DNA from: DATKMS01 sp041497995
GTDB lineage: Bacteria; Desulfobacterota; Binatia; HRBIN30
Direction of reading: 5' to 3'
NCBI GenBank assembly: GCA_041497995.1
Contig: JBGQHM010000187.1
Location: forward strand, 1 to 12,717
DNA: 12,717 nucleotides
Shown here: one piece after another, positions 5,881 to 12,295 of the stretch
Layout of the letters: each line of letters begins with the position of its first letter
Numbering within the stretch: the stretch's first letter is position 1
The notes under the pieces: generated by a model
The model's database searches: none
What the model was told of the DNA's origin: nothing
Seen by the model: only the letters and a program-made list of their open reading frames with translations
Position numbers and translations under genes: made by a program

Positions 5881-7075
5881 CCGCTGGATCCGCGGAGCGT
5901 ACCTTTCGCAGGGCGATGGCTCCGGACGCGCAGCACATCGCGATCGTTAAGGACAGGACTGTCAGTTGCAGGGTCAGATTCATCCGCAAGGGCAACAGTG
6001 TGGCGTTCTCTGCCATGCGGTAGAGCCCGAGACTAATCAGAAACCCGGGAATGTAGCCCAGTACCGCAAGAATCGTGGCTTCTTGGAAGACGACCGAAAA
6101 CAGATAACGGTTGGTGTAGCCCATGGCCTTCAAGGTGGCATACTCGGCGAGGTGGTCGGAGATGTCCGCAAAGAGGATCTGGTACACAATGACGAGGCCC
6201 ACCACGAGCCCGATAACGGCGCCGAAGGCGAACACAAAACCGATGGGGGTCGTCGTAGCCCAATAGGTTTTTTCGCGCTCCATGAAGCCGGATTTGGTCA
6301 ACACCTCGACGTCTCGCGGCAGTCGTGCAGCGATTACAGCGCGCATCGCATCCGGGTTCACGCCAGGCCGCAGCTTGACAATCCCGATGTCGATCAGTCC
6401 TTTCTCACGCGTCGGGAACAGCCGCAGGAAGTTGAGATCGCTGGTGACGAGTGTGCCGTCGACACCGAAAGACGTTCCCATCCGAAAGAGGCCCGCAATA
6501 GTGATCCGACGGTTCGAGACCTCGACAAGCACCGTGTTGCGCGGCTTGGCGGACACACGGCCGCGCCCGAGATCGAGCGTCACCTGCTTCGCCGACTTGA
6601 GTTCATCGGCCACCGGGCCGTACTCAGGCCGTGACGCCTCGTCGAACAGCACCACATCAGGCAGACGGATGAACCGCTGATTGGCAGACACACCGGGCAG
6701 ATCAAGGACATCCATCGTGGGATCAAAGCCGACGATGAAGATGTTGCGCGCGCTCCTGTCGTAAGGGCTCTTCCACAGCGCGAGAGCCGCATACATTGGA
6801 GTGACGGACTCGACGCCCTCAAAGCCGCGCACTTGGTACAGTCGGCGGCGGGAGAACTGCCTGGTGAGCACCAGGTACGACGTCTGCGGATTGATGAGGA
6901 AGAGATCACCCACCATGGCCGCGTGGAAGCGCACGGCGCTCGCGTACAGGGCATCACTGAAACCGAATTGCATGAAGACAAGGAGCACGGCGAACGCTAC
7001 GCCGGCAACGGCAGCGAGCAGCCGTGACGGCTCGCGCGTGAGTTGGAGCCACGCTAAGGGAATGTCCGTCAACAC
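5870..7075 (-). CDS. DevC-type ABC exporter permease (FtsX/MacB fold)
   Basis: This 401-residue inner-membrane permease belongs to the DevBCA/MacB class, which works with a TolC-like outer-membrane channel and a membrane fusion protein. Seen: the DevC-like N-terminus PLAWLQLTREPSRLL, a first transmembrane segment (about 18-37), a large periplasmic domain (about 40-275), then three segments (about 278-300, 326-352, 367-388). The FtsX-type cytoplasmic motif is HLAEYATLKAMGY (308-320). Length and topology are normal for the family. The start is GTG 7075 with no clear Shine-Dalgarno. It lies 19 nt after the membrane fusion gene and overlaps the ATPase gene downstream, so translation is probably coupled. 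The substrate is unknown; cyanobacterial DevBCA exports heterocyst glycolipids, which need not apply here. Confidence 0.9.
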   Translation of the reverse strand: MLTDIPLAWLQLTREPSRLLAAVAGVAFAVLLVFMQFGFSDALYASAVRFHAAMVGDLFLINPQTSYLVLTRQFSRRRLYQVRGFEGVESVTPMYAALALWKSPYDRSARNIFIVGFDPTMDVLDLPGVSANQRFIRLPDVVLFDEASRPEYGPVADELKSAKQVTLDLGRGRVSAKPRNTVLVEVSNRRITIAGLFRMGTSFGVDGTLVTSDLNFLRLFPTREKGLIDIGIVKLRPGVNPDAMRAVIAARLPRDVEVLTKSGFMEREKTYWATTTPIGFVFAFGAVIGLVVGLVIVYQILFADISDHLAEYATLKAMGYTNRYLFSVVFQEATILAVLGYIPGFLISLGLYRMAENATLLPLRMNLTLQLTVLSLTIAMCCASGAIALRKVRSADPADVF

Positions 7076-7094
7076 GGCGGTACTCGCAGTTGGG

Positions 7095-7964
7095 CTAGGG
7101 CTCGATAGCGACTTCTGCCTCGAGGTTGGTCATGCCGGCGACACGGGCAGGGTCGTCGAGGCGGACCTTCACCTCCACCACGCGGGCATCGGTCTTTGCG
7201 GCCGGATCCGTGTTGAGCACATCCTGCTTGCCGACCTTGAGCCCGACCCGCTCGACCGTCCCGTGGAGCGGGTCGGGGAATGCCGGGCTGGTCACGGTGG
7301 CGTGTTGGCCGATGCGCACGCGCAGGACGTCGGTTTCATATACCTCCGCCGCCGCGTACATCTTGTCCGTCTCGCCGATCTCCGCGATGCCTTCAAGGCC
7401 GACGCGTTCCCCCGTGCGCGCGTGAATCTTCAGCACCGTCCCGGTGATTGGCGAGCGCACGCTGGCGAGAGCAAGCTCTGCCTGGGCACTTTGCACATCG
7501 GCCTTGCCCATCTCGACGTTCATGCGCGAGGAATCCAGCTGCGACGCTGAGACGGTATTCTGCCGGAAGAGTTTGGCGTTGCGTTGATACTCGAGTTGCG
7601 CATTGGCGAGGAAGGCTTGCAGGCGAGCGACACGGCTTTCCAGCATGGCGTAATCGTCGAGCACGGCGATGACTTGGCCTTCCGCGACCGCATCACTCTC
7701 CTCGACGAACAGCTTCCCGATCACGACGCTGGGTTTGGAGGGGCCGGCGATGCGCCGCACGCCGTCCTTGGGTTCGATGCGGCCGAGCGCAGTGATGGTG
7801 ATGGGCGTGCTCGGAACCGCGGCAACCGCGAGGCTCGCATCCACTACACCAGCTTCACCGCGCAGAGCGGCGCGCTGGGTCCACACACCGATAGCGACAG
7901 CTGCAACGAGCACGAGAGCGATCGGGTACTTCTTCCACCACGCAAGAGGAACGGTGGCCTTCAT
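7095..7964 (-). CDS. DevB-type membrane fusion protein (HlyD family)
   Basis: This 289-residue periplasmic adaptor links the DevC permease to an outer-membrane channel. Seen: a single N-terminal membrane anchor (about 13-28, YPIALVLVAAVAIGVW), the DevB-like ITALGRIEPKDGVRRI, a first lipoyl half (VEESDAVAEGQVIAVLDD) and a helical hairpin (about 105-165, ESRVARLQAFLANAQLEYQR onward). The second lipoyl half is VRSPITGTVLKIHARTGERV, and a beta-barrel part ends MTNLEAEVAIEP. It is shorter than the roughly 380-400 residues of cyanobacterial DevB, with the missing length mainly in the hairpin. ATG 7964 is preceded by GGAAGGGAG about 7-15 nt upstream. It is the first gene of the B-C-A exporter set, and no TolC-like channel gene is present here. 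Confidence 0.9.
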   Translation of the reverse strand: MKATVPLAWWKKYPIALVLVAAVAIGVWTQRAALRGEAGVVDASLAVAAVPSTPITITALGRIEPKDGVRRIAGPSKPSVVIGKLFVEESDAVAEGQVIAVLDDYAMLESRVARLQAFLANAQLEYQRNAKLFRQNTVSASQLDSSRMNVEMGKADVQSAQAELALASVRSPITGTVLKIHARTGERVGLEGIAEIGETDKMYAAAEVYETDVLRVRIGQHATVTSPAFPDPLHGTVERVGLKVGKQDVLNTDPAAKTDARVVEVKVRLDDPARVAGMTNLEAEVAIEP

Positions 7965-8059
7965 TCATTGGCTCCCTTCCCTGGCCCCTTGCGGCGACGA
8001 TATCCAATCCGCCCACACGATGGAAGATGTCGCGGGGCGCACGAAGTGGGAGCTGTGCG

Positions 8060-8971
8060 TCAACCGAGACGCGTCCCTGGCTTGATACCCTCTCGTGTTG
8101 CAAACTCGACCGCGTCGACTTTCCGACTACCGACGCGGACACGTTTTACGCGGATCGCGCCATCTATGGCTCCGATGACAATCCCGTCCGGCCCTACCTC
8201 TTCGACGGTGCCCGGCTGATGGTGGCCGGCGACTACCGCACGCGCATCGAAGAGCCGCAGCTGCTGGCCATTGCACATCGTGTGGGCTCCCGGCTGCGGA
8301 TCGCAACCGCGGATCCGGTTGTAGACTTCCTGCACGGGACACGTCCAATCGATCGCGCCGTGCTCGTCTCGGCAGAGTGGATCGTAGGTGCCTTTCGATT
8401 CGTCCTGCGGCAGCCTCGGGGCTTGGCCAGCAGCGATGAGTTGTACCGCTTCGAGGACGGCGTCGACCCCAAGTGGGAAAAGCGTGTTGTAGTAGAGAGA
8501 GCCAGCGGTGTCGTCGGGGCCAATCCTGGCGGGTTTCTGGAGCAGGAGCGGGCCGGTGTCGATGCCCGGATCAACCCAGAAGACAGACACTGCCGTCTCG
8601 GTCTCCCCTTTGATGATCTGCCAGTTGATGGCGCTACCGCCGCGATACCTCGGCAGCGGCGATGGGTGGAAGCAGATGCTGCCCAACCGGGGCACCTCGA
8701 AGACGCTCTGCGGCACGATTTGGGTCACGTACGCCAGTACCGCGAGGTCGGCGTTGAGCGCTTCAAACTCGCGGTGTACTTCGGGCCGCTTCAGCGAGGC
8801 GTGTTGGCAGACGGGGACGCTCAGCGCGAGGGCGCGTGCTTTGACGGGATCGGGTTTGCCGCCCGGCACGTCGGGAGGACAGTAGACAGCCGCCACGTCG
8901 TGGCCGTTGTTCCGCAGCCCATCGAGGACCTTTTCGGCAAACGCTGCCTGACCAACCAAGATGATTCGCAT
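8060..8971 (-). CDS. Stand-alone formyltransferase-domain protein resembling 10-formyl-THF hydrolase domain
   Basis: This 303-residue cytoplasmic protein has a formyltransferase catalytic domain (1-200) and a Fmt-like C-terminal domain (about 205-303). It resembles the N-terminal hydrolase domain of 10-formyltetrahydrofolate dehydrogenase (ALDH1L1) more than Met-tRNA formyltransferase: GSICFHPSPLPRYRGGSAIN (98-116), VDPGIDTGPLLLQ, AAGQAPRLPQDESKGTYDP and IRGCDPQPGAHT. Catalytic His102 and Asp138 are 36 residues apart, as in both families. The Asn two residues before the His in Fmt (N-x-H) is Cys100 here, and in ALDH1L1 that site is also non-Asn. The predicted reaction is release of formate or transfer of formyl from 10-formyl-THF. 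The ATG overlaps the upstream stop by one base (TAATG). Databases may label it Fmt or ArnA-like. Confidence 0.82.
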   Translation of the reverse strand: MRIILVGQAAFAEKVLDGLRNNGHDVAAVYCPPDVPGGKPDPVKARALALSVPVCQHASLKRPEVHREFEALNADLAVLAYVTQIVPQSVFEVPRLGSICFHPSPLPRYRGGSAINWQIIKGETETAVSVFWVDPGIDTGPLLLQKPARIGPDDTAGSLYYNTLFPLGVDAVLEAVQLIAAGQAPRLPQDESKGTYDPLCRDEHGAIDWTCPVQEVYNRIRGCDPQPGAHTMCNGQQLRLFDARAVVAGHHQPGTVEEVGPDGIVIGAIDGAIRVKRVRVGSRKVDAVEFATREGIKPGTRLG

Positions 8972-9690
8972 TAGCGCTCCATGAGGGGCCGCAGTGCTTC
9001 AATGACGGCGACAGCGATCGCGTCGGTCTGCGCAGCCGTGCGCAGTAGAGGGTTGCACACTTCCAGCTCGAGGTAGCGTAGCCCGTGACGCATGCCGTGC
9101 GTGCGCGCACTGAAGATCAGGCCGTCCAGACCGGAGTACGGCTGGTTGTAGCGTACACGCAGCCCGCCACCTGAGAGCGCCTCGCCAAGCTGCTCAGCCT
9201 CGTCGGCGAAGGCATCGAAGAGCACACCGATGTCGAACCGGCGTTCGCGCCCGTTCAACGCAGGCGTGAAGCTGTGGATGCTGAGCAGCAAGGAACCGCG
9301 GCGCCGCGCCAACACCGTGTCGATAGCATCGTGGTATGGCTCGTAGAACTCGCGGATGCGGCGTTCCCGCTCCAGCGCATCGATGCGCTGGTTGCCCGGC
9401 ACGTGCACGCCGTGGCTCTCGGCAACGATCAGGTCGTCATCCGAGAGGTCCCGGTTGCAGTCGATCACCAGCCGCGACACGCCCGACTGCACAGCCGGGG
9501 CTTCCAACCGGTGCGCCAGGGCCTGCGTCAGTGCACCCGCACCGATATCCCAGCCGATGTGTTCCTGGAGCTGTTCGTCATCCAACCCGAGGTCGTCGTA
9601 CTCCACCGGCACCGCACAGGAGGCGTGCTCGCAGGTGAGCACGAGCGGGCTGCGGCTATCGCGGTTGATGACGGTAAATGCGTCGGGCAT
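8971..9690 (-). CDS. N-formylglutamate amidohydrolase family protein
   Basis: This 239-residue protein belongs to the N-formylglutamate amidohydrolase family, metal-dependent enzymes that hydrolyse N-formyl amino acids to formate and the amino acid. Seen: LTCEHAS (18-24), GWDIGAG (46-52), VIDCNRD (75-81), LSIHSFTP (136-143) and YLELEVCN (206-213), which supply the usual Glu/His/Asp candidate metal ligands. No other hut genes are nearby, so a role in histidine breakdown is not supported. Pairing by a one-base stop-start overlap with a formyl-folate enzyme suggests joint formyl or formate metabolism. Many family members have unproven substrates. The start ATG 9690 lies 21 nt after the upstream hydrolase gene, with no strong ribosome binding site. 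Confidence 0.85.
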   Translation of the reverse strand: MPDAFTVINRDSRSPLVLTCEHASCAVPVEYDDLGLDDEQLQEHIGWDIGAGALTQALAHRLEAPAVQSGVSRLVIDCNRDLSDDDLIVAESHGVHVPGNQRIDALERERRIREFYEPYHDAIDTVLARRRGSLLLSIHSFTPALNGRERRFDIGVLFDAFADEAEQLGEALSGGGLRVRYNQPYSGLDGLIFSARTHGMRHGLRYLELEVCNPLLRTAAQTDAIAVAVIEALRPLMER

Positions 9691-9711
9691 CGCACGGCGT
9701 TCGTGAGGGAA

Positions 9712-10452
9712 TCATGCTTTGAGGTGTTGGCCGAAGAACTTCAGCATGCGGGACCACGCGTCCTTGGCGGCATCGGCGCGGTACGAGTCGCGTTCCTCGC
9801 AGAAGAACCCGTGCGGGGCGCCGGGGTACACCACGGTCTCGGCAGTCTTCTTCAACTCAGCGAGGCGGATCTTGATGCGCTCCACCTCATCGAGCGGAAT
9901 GAACAAGTCGTTCTCGCCGAAGAAGAGCAGCATCGGCGCCGCGAGTTTGTCGGCATGGTCCAAGGGCGCCTTCGGCGTCCGCTCACCGATCTGCATGATG
10001 GACGCGATCCCGCCCCCGTAGAACGGCACAGCCGCCTTCACTGCCGGGTTCAGACACGCCGTCAGAAAGGTGACCCGCCCGCCCATGCAGAAGCCAGTGA
10101 CGCCGATGCGATCACCGCGCACCGAGGGCTGCTGCTGGAGGTAGGAGATGGCGGCACCCATGTCCTTGACGATCTTGTCATCCCACAGGCTCATCATGAG
10201 GCGAATGGCGTCGGGGAGGTTGTCATAACCGACCACAGCGTCCTGCTCTCGGTAATAGAGGTCCGGCGCGAGAGTCGCGTAGCCTTCGCGCGCCAGCCGC
10301 GCTGCAACATCTTTGATGTGCGCGTTCAGCCCGAAGGCCTCCTGCACGACAATGATCGCCGGGTATTTCCCTTCGCTCACCGGCTGTGCGACGAACGCCG
10401 ACATGCGCCCGTCCGCCGTCGGGACCTGCACCATTCCTGACGTAATTTCCAT
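9712..10452 (-). CDS. Dienelactone hydrolase family alpha/beta hydrolase
   Basis: This 246-residue cytoplasmic hydrolase is of dienelactone hydrolase type, which opens cyclic or activated esters such as carboxymethylenebutenolide. The triad is visible: Cys122 in GFCMGGR, Asp182 in FGENDLFIP and His214 in GAPHGFF. Glu38 in VVQEAFGLN sits where the family has its helper Glu. Length equals the family norm. ATG 10452 has a strong Shine-Dalgarno (GGAGGT, 5 nt upstream). It is the promoter-proximal gene of the six-gene minus-strand run, is divergent from the IclR regulator and is probably controlled by it. The substrate cannot be read from sequence, and no other chloroaromatic or catechol pathway genes are present. 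Confidence 0.92.
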   Translation of the reverse strand: MEITSGMVQVPTADGRMSAFVAQPVSEGKYPAIIVVQEAFGLNAHIKDVAARLAREGYATLAPDLYYREQDAVVGYDNLPDAIRLMMSLWDDKIVKDMGAAISYLQQQPSVRGDRIGVTGFCMGGRVTFLTACLNPAVKAAVPFYGGGIASIMQIGERTPKAPLDHADKLAAPMLLFFGENDLFIPLDEVERIKIRLAELKKTAETVVYPGAPHGFFCEERDSYRADAAKDAWSRMLKFFGQHLKA

Positions 10453-10480
10453 TGCTTACCTCCGCATGACGTGCGCCCTC

Positions 10481-10508
10481 GTATAAGGAGCCGGCGGGCA
10501 ATTTGCAA
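10481..10508 (-). promoter_or_regulatory. Predicted sigma-70-like promoter for the minus-strand run
   Basis: Read on the minus strand, TTGCAA (10508-10503) is followed after 16 bp by TTATAC (10486-10481). This places a start near 10474, about 22 nt before the hydrolase ATG and its Shine-Dalgarno. Confidence 0.5.
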
Positions 10509-10534
10509 GCTGGCGGCCCGTCACTCGCCGCGGT

Positions 10535-10562
10535 TTGACATACCGATGAAAACTCATTTAAG
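10535..10562 (+). promoter_or_regulatory. Predicted sigma-70-like promoter for the IclR gene
   Basis: A perfect TTGACA (10535-10540) is followed after 16 bp by TTTAAG (10557-10562) in an AT-rich patch that stands out from the GC-rich surroundings. A TGAAAA/TTTTCA inverted repeat (10547-10552 and 10573-10578) spans the -10 region and could be an autoregulatory operator. Initiation near 10570 supports ATG 10597 over the in-frame ATG 10546. Confidence 0.5.
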
Positions 10563-10596
10563 TAAAACGCTATTTTCAGAAGTTCCTGGAGGACAG

Positions 10597-11379
10597 ATGG
10601 TTCGCCGCGAGAAGACCAACTACGTAATCCAGTCCGTCTCGCACGCGCTCGACGTGCTGGAGCAGTTCACCGGCGAGCCCGACGAGCTGGGGGTCACTGA
10701 GCTCAGCAAACGACTGAAGCTCCACAAGAACAACGTCTTCCGGTTGCTGGCTACACTGGAAGCGCGCGGGTACATCGAGCAGAACAAGGCCACGGAGAAT
10801 TATCGCCTGAGCATCGGGTGTCTGCGTCTGGGGCAACGGTTCATCACACAGATGGGACTCCTGCGCCAGGCGCGCCCTGTGATGAGCCAGGTCGCGAAGG
10901 CCAGCCGTGAGACCGCCTTCATCGCGATCCTACGCAACGGCGCCGCGGTGCCGGTCGACGCGGTCGAGGCCGAGCAGCCCGTTCGTTTGGTGTCGCGTAT
11001 CGGGGACGCCCTTCCTCTGCACTGCACCGCCGCCGGCAAGATGCACCTGGCATTCGCCGACGACGAGCTGCGCAACGCGCTTCCGGATACCATGCACAAG
11101 TTCACCGAGAAGACGATCCTCGATCGTCACGCTCTTGGCGCACAGCTCAAGAAAATCGGCGAGAACGGGTATGCGGTGGACCTCGGCGAACACGTTGAAG
11201 ACGTGCGCTCCGTCGCCGTGCCGGTGCGCGACTACACCCGCGCCGTCGTCGGCGCCCTCGCCATCTCAGGACCGGCCTACCGCCTGTCTCAGGAACGTAT
11301 CGAGAAAGAAGTCGTTCCCTTGATGTTGAAGGCGGGGCGCGAACTGTCGACGCGATTGGGGTTTGACGGCGACCACTGA
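10597..11379 (+). CDS. IclR-family transcriptional regulator
   Basis: This 260-residue regulator has an N-terminal winged helix-turn-helix (about 8-70: VIQSVSHALDVLEQF, LGVTELSKRLKLHKNNVFRL, LEARGYIEQN) and a C-terminal effector-binding domain (about 80-255). The effector domain carries LPLHCTAAGKMHLA, GYAVDLGEHVEDVRSVAVPV and VGALAISGPAYRLS, all typical of IclR. ATG 10597 gives the usual family length and has GGAGG (10588-10592) in the right place; ATG 10546 would fall between the predicted promoter elements. IclR regulators commonly control divergent neighbours, so the hydrolase operon is the likely target. The effector is unknown; carboxylic or aromatic acids are common in the family. Confidence 0.92.
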   Translation: MVRREKTNYVIQSVSHALDVLEQFTGEPDELGVTELSKRLKLHKNNVFRLLATLEARGYIEQNKATENYRLSIGCLRLGQRFITQMGLLRQARPVMSQVAKASRETAFIAILRNGAAVPVDAVEAEQPVRLVSRIGDALPLHCTAAGKMHLAFADDELRNALPDTMHKFTEKTILDRHALGAQLKKIGENGYAVDLGEHVEDVRSVAVPVRDYTRAVVGALAISGPAYRLSQERIEKEVVPLMLKAGRELSTRLGFDGDH

Positions 11380-11407
11380 CACTCTCCGTGAAGGTGTTTG
11401 TCGCCTC

Positions 11408-11457
11408 GGAACCCTGCCTTGACCGGGTGGAACCCGTGTGGTACCGAACCTAGGTTC
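11408..11457. promoter_or_regulatory. Palindrome-rich upstream region of etfB
   Basis: This stretch holds GGAACCC at 11408-11414 and again at 11429-11435 (21 nt, two helical turns apart), and a CGGGT/ACCCG inverted repeat with a 3-nt centre (11424-11436). It also holds a perfect 12-bp palindrome GAACCTAGGTTC (11446-11457), 14 nt before the Shine-Dalgarno of etfB. The arrangement looks like tandem operator half-sites, but no regulator can be assigned. I see no clear sigma-70 promoter. Confidence 0.4.
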
Positions 11458-11482
11458 TGAATTCCCCCCGAGGAGGCTTCCC

Positions 11483-12277
11483 GTGAAAATTCTCGTTACG
11501 GTCAAGCGCGTGCCGGACCCGAACGCTGCGATCAAGGTCAAGCCGGATGGCAGCGGCATCGTCACTGACAACTTGAAGTACGTGGTCAATCCTTTCGACG
11601 AGATCGCCATCGAGGAGGCGCTCCGCCTCAAGGACAAGGGCGGCGGTGCCGAGGTTGTGCTGGTGAGCATTGGCGGCAAGACGTGCTCCGAGCAGCTGCG
11701 TACGGGCCTCGCAATGGGTGCTGACCGGGCGATCCTGGTTCTCGCCGAGCAGGAGCTCGACTCGCTGGGCGTAGCGCGCATCCTGGAGAAGCTTACGCGC
11801 GACGAACAGGCCGACTTGGTCCTGATGGGGAAGCAAGCCATCGACGACGACGCCAATCAGACGGGACAGATGCTCGCTGCCCTGCTTGGCTGGCCGCAAG
11901 CGACGTTCGCGTCGAAGGCGGACAGCTTGGAATCGGAAGCTGAGAAGCAAGGCATGCCAGGGGTGATGATAAAGGATGCAACGGCAAAGGTGATCCGCGA
12001 AGTCGACGGCGGGCTCGAGACGCTCGAAGTGCCGTTGCCCGCCGTGGTCACCGTTGACCTCCGACTCAACACGCCGCGCTACGCGTCGCTGCCGGGCATC
12101 ATGAAGGCGCGCAAGAAGGAGATGAAGGAGATTCCCGTCGACAGCCTGGGCATTGATGTGAAGCCGAGGCTGAAGGTGCTGAAGCTCGATCCGCCACTGA
12201 AGCGGCAAGCGGGTCGCAAAGTCGCCTCGGTCCAAGAGCTGGTGCAGGTCCTGCACAACGAAGCCAAAGTCATCTGA
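11483..12277 (+). CDS. etfB: Electron transfer flavoprotein beta subunit
   Basis: This 264-residue subunit pairs with EtfA to bind FAD and AMP and to carry electrons from acyl-CoA dehydrogenases to the quinone pool via ETF:quinone oxidoreductase. Seen: the N-terminus KILVTVKRVPDPN, NPFDEIAIEEALRLKD, GKQAIDDDANQTGQMLAALL and VDGGLETLEVPLPAVVTVDL. The recognition loop that docks dehydrogenases is RYASLPGIMKARKK (199-212), with the anchoring Leu203. The GTG at 11483 is the start because AGGAGG (11471-11476) lies 6 nt upstream and family homology begins there; the in-frame GTG at 11438 would add residues overlapping the palindromes. Residues about 147-163 (SLESEAEKQGMPGVM) appear to be an insertion compared with common EtfB. 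etfA follows after 18 nt. Confidence 0.95.
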   Translation: MKILVTVKRVPDPNAAIKVKPDGSGIVTDNLKYVVNPFDEIAIEEALRLKDKGGGAEVVLVSIGGKTCSEQLRTGLAMGADRAILVLAEQELDSLGVARILEKLTRDEQADLVLMGKQAIDDDANQTGQMLAALLGWPQATFASKADSLESEAEKQGMPGVMIKDATAKVIREVDGGLETLEVPLPAVVTVDLRLNTPRYASLPGIMKARKKEMKEIPVDSLGIDVKPRLKVLKLDPPLKRQAGRKVASVQELVQVLHNEAKVI

Positions 12278-12295
12278 TCCGGAGTGGAGCATCCC

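Noticed and set aside
8060..8971. Methionyl-tRNA formyltransferase (fmt) assignment.
   Set aside because: The N-x-H asparagine is replaced by cysteine, several segments match the 10-formyl-THF dehydrogenase hydrolase domain better, and there is no def or rsmB neighbour.
8027..8974. Plus-strand open frame of 315 codons opposite the formyltransferase gene.
   Set aside because: It covers almost exactly the antisense of a well-supported gene, and no protein family is recognisable.
9274..10440. Long plus-strand open frame of 388 codons opposite the hydrolase and amidohydrolase genes.
   Set aside because: It is antisense to two genes with clear catalytic motifs, its translation has the Arg/His-rich, motif-free look of a high-GC shadow frame, and it has no ribosome binding site worth noting.
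10471..10596. Upstream starts for the IclR regulator, including ATG 10546.
   Set aside because: They lie before or within the predicted promoter; ATG 10597 has a proper GGAGG and gives the normal family length.
11438..11482. Upstream GTG start for etfB adding 15 residues.
   Set aside because: The extension overlaps the palindrome region and the Shine-Dalgarno that serves GTG 11483, and EtfB homology begins at 11483.
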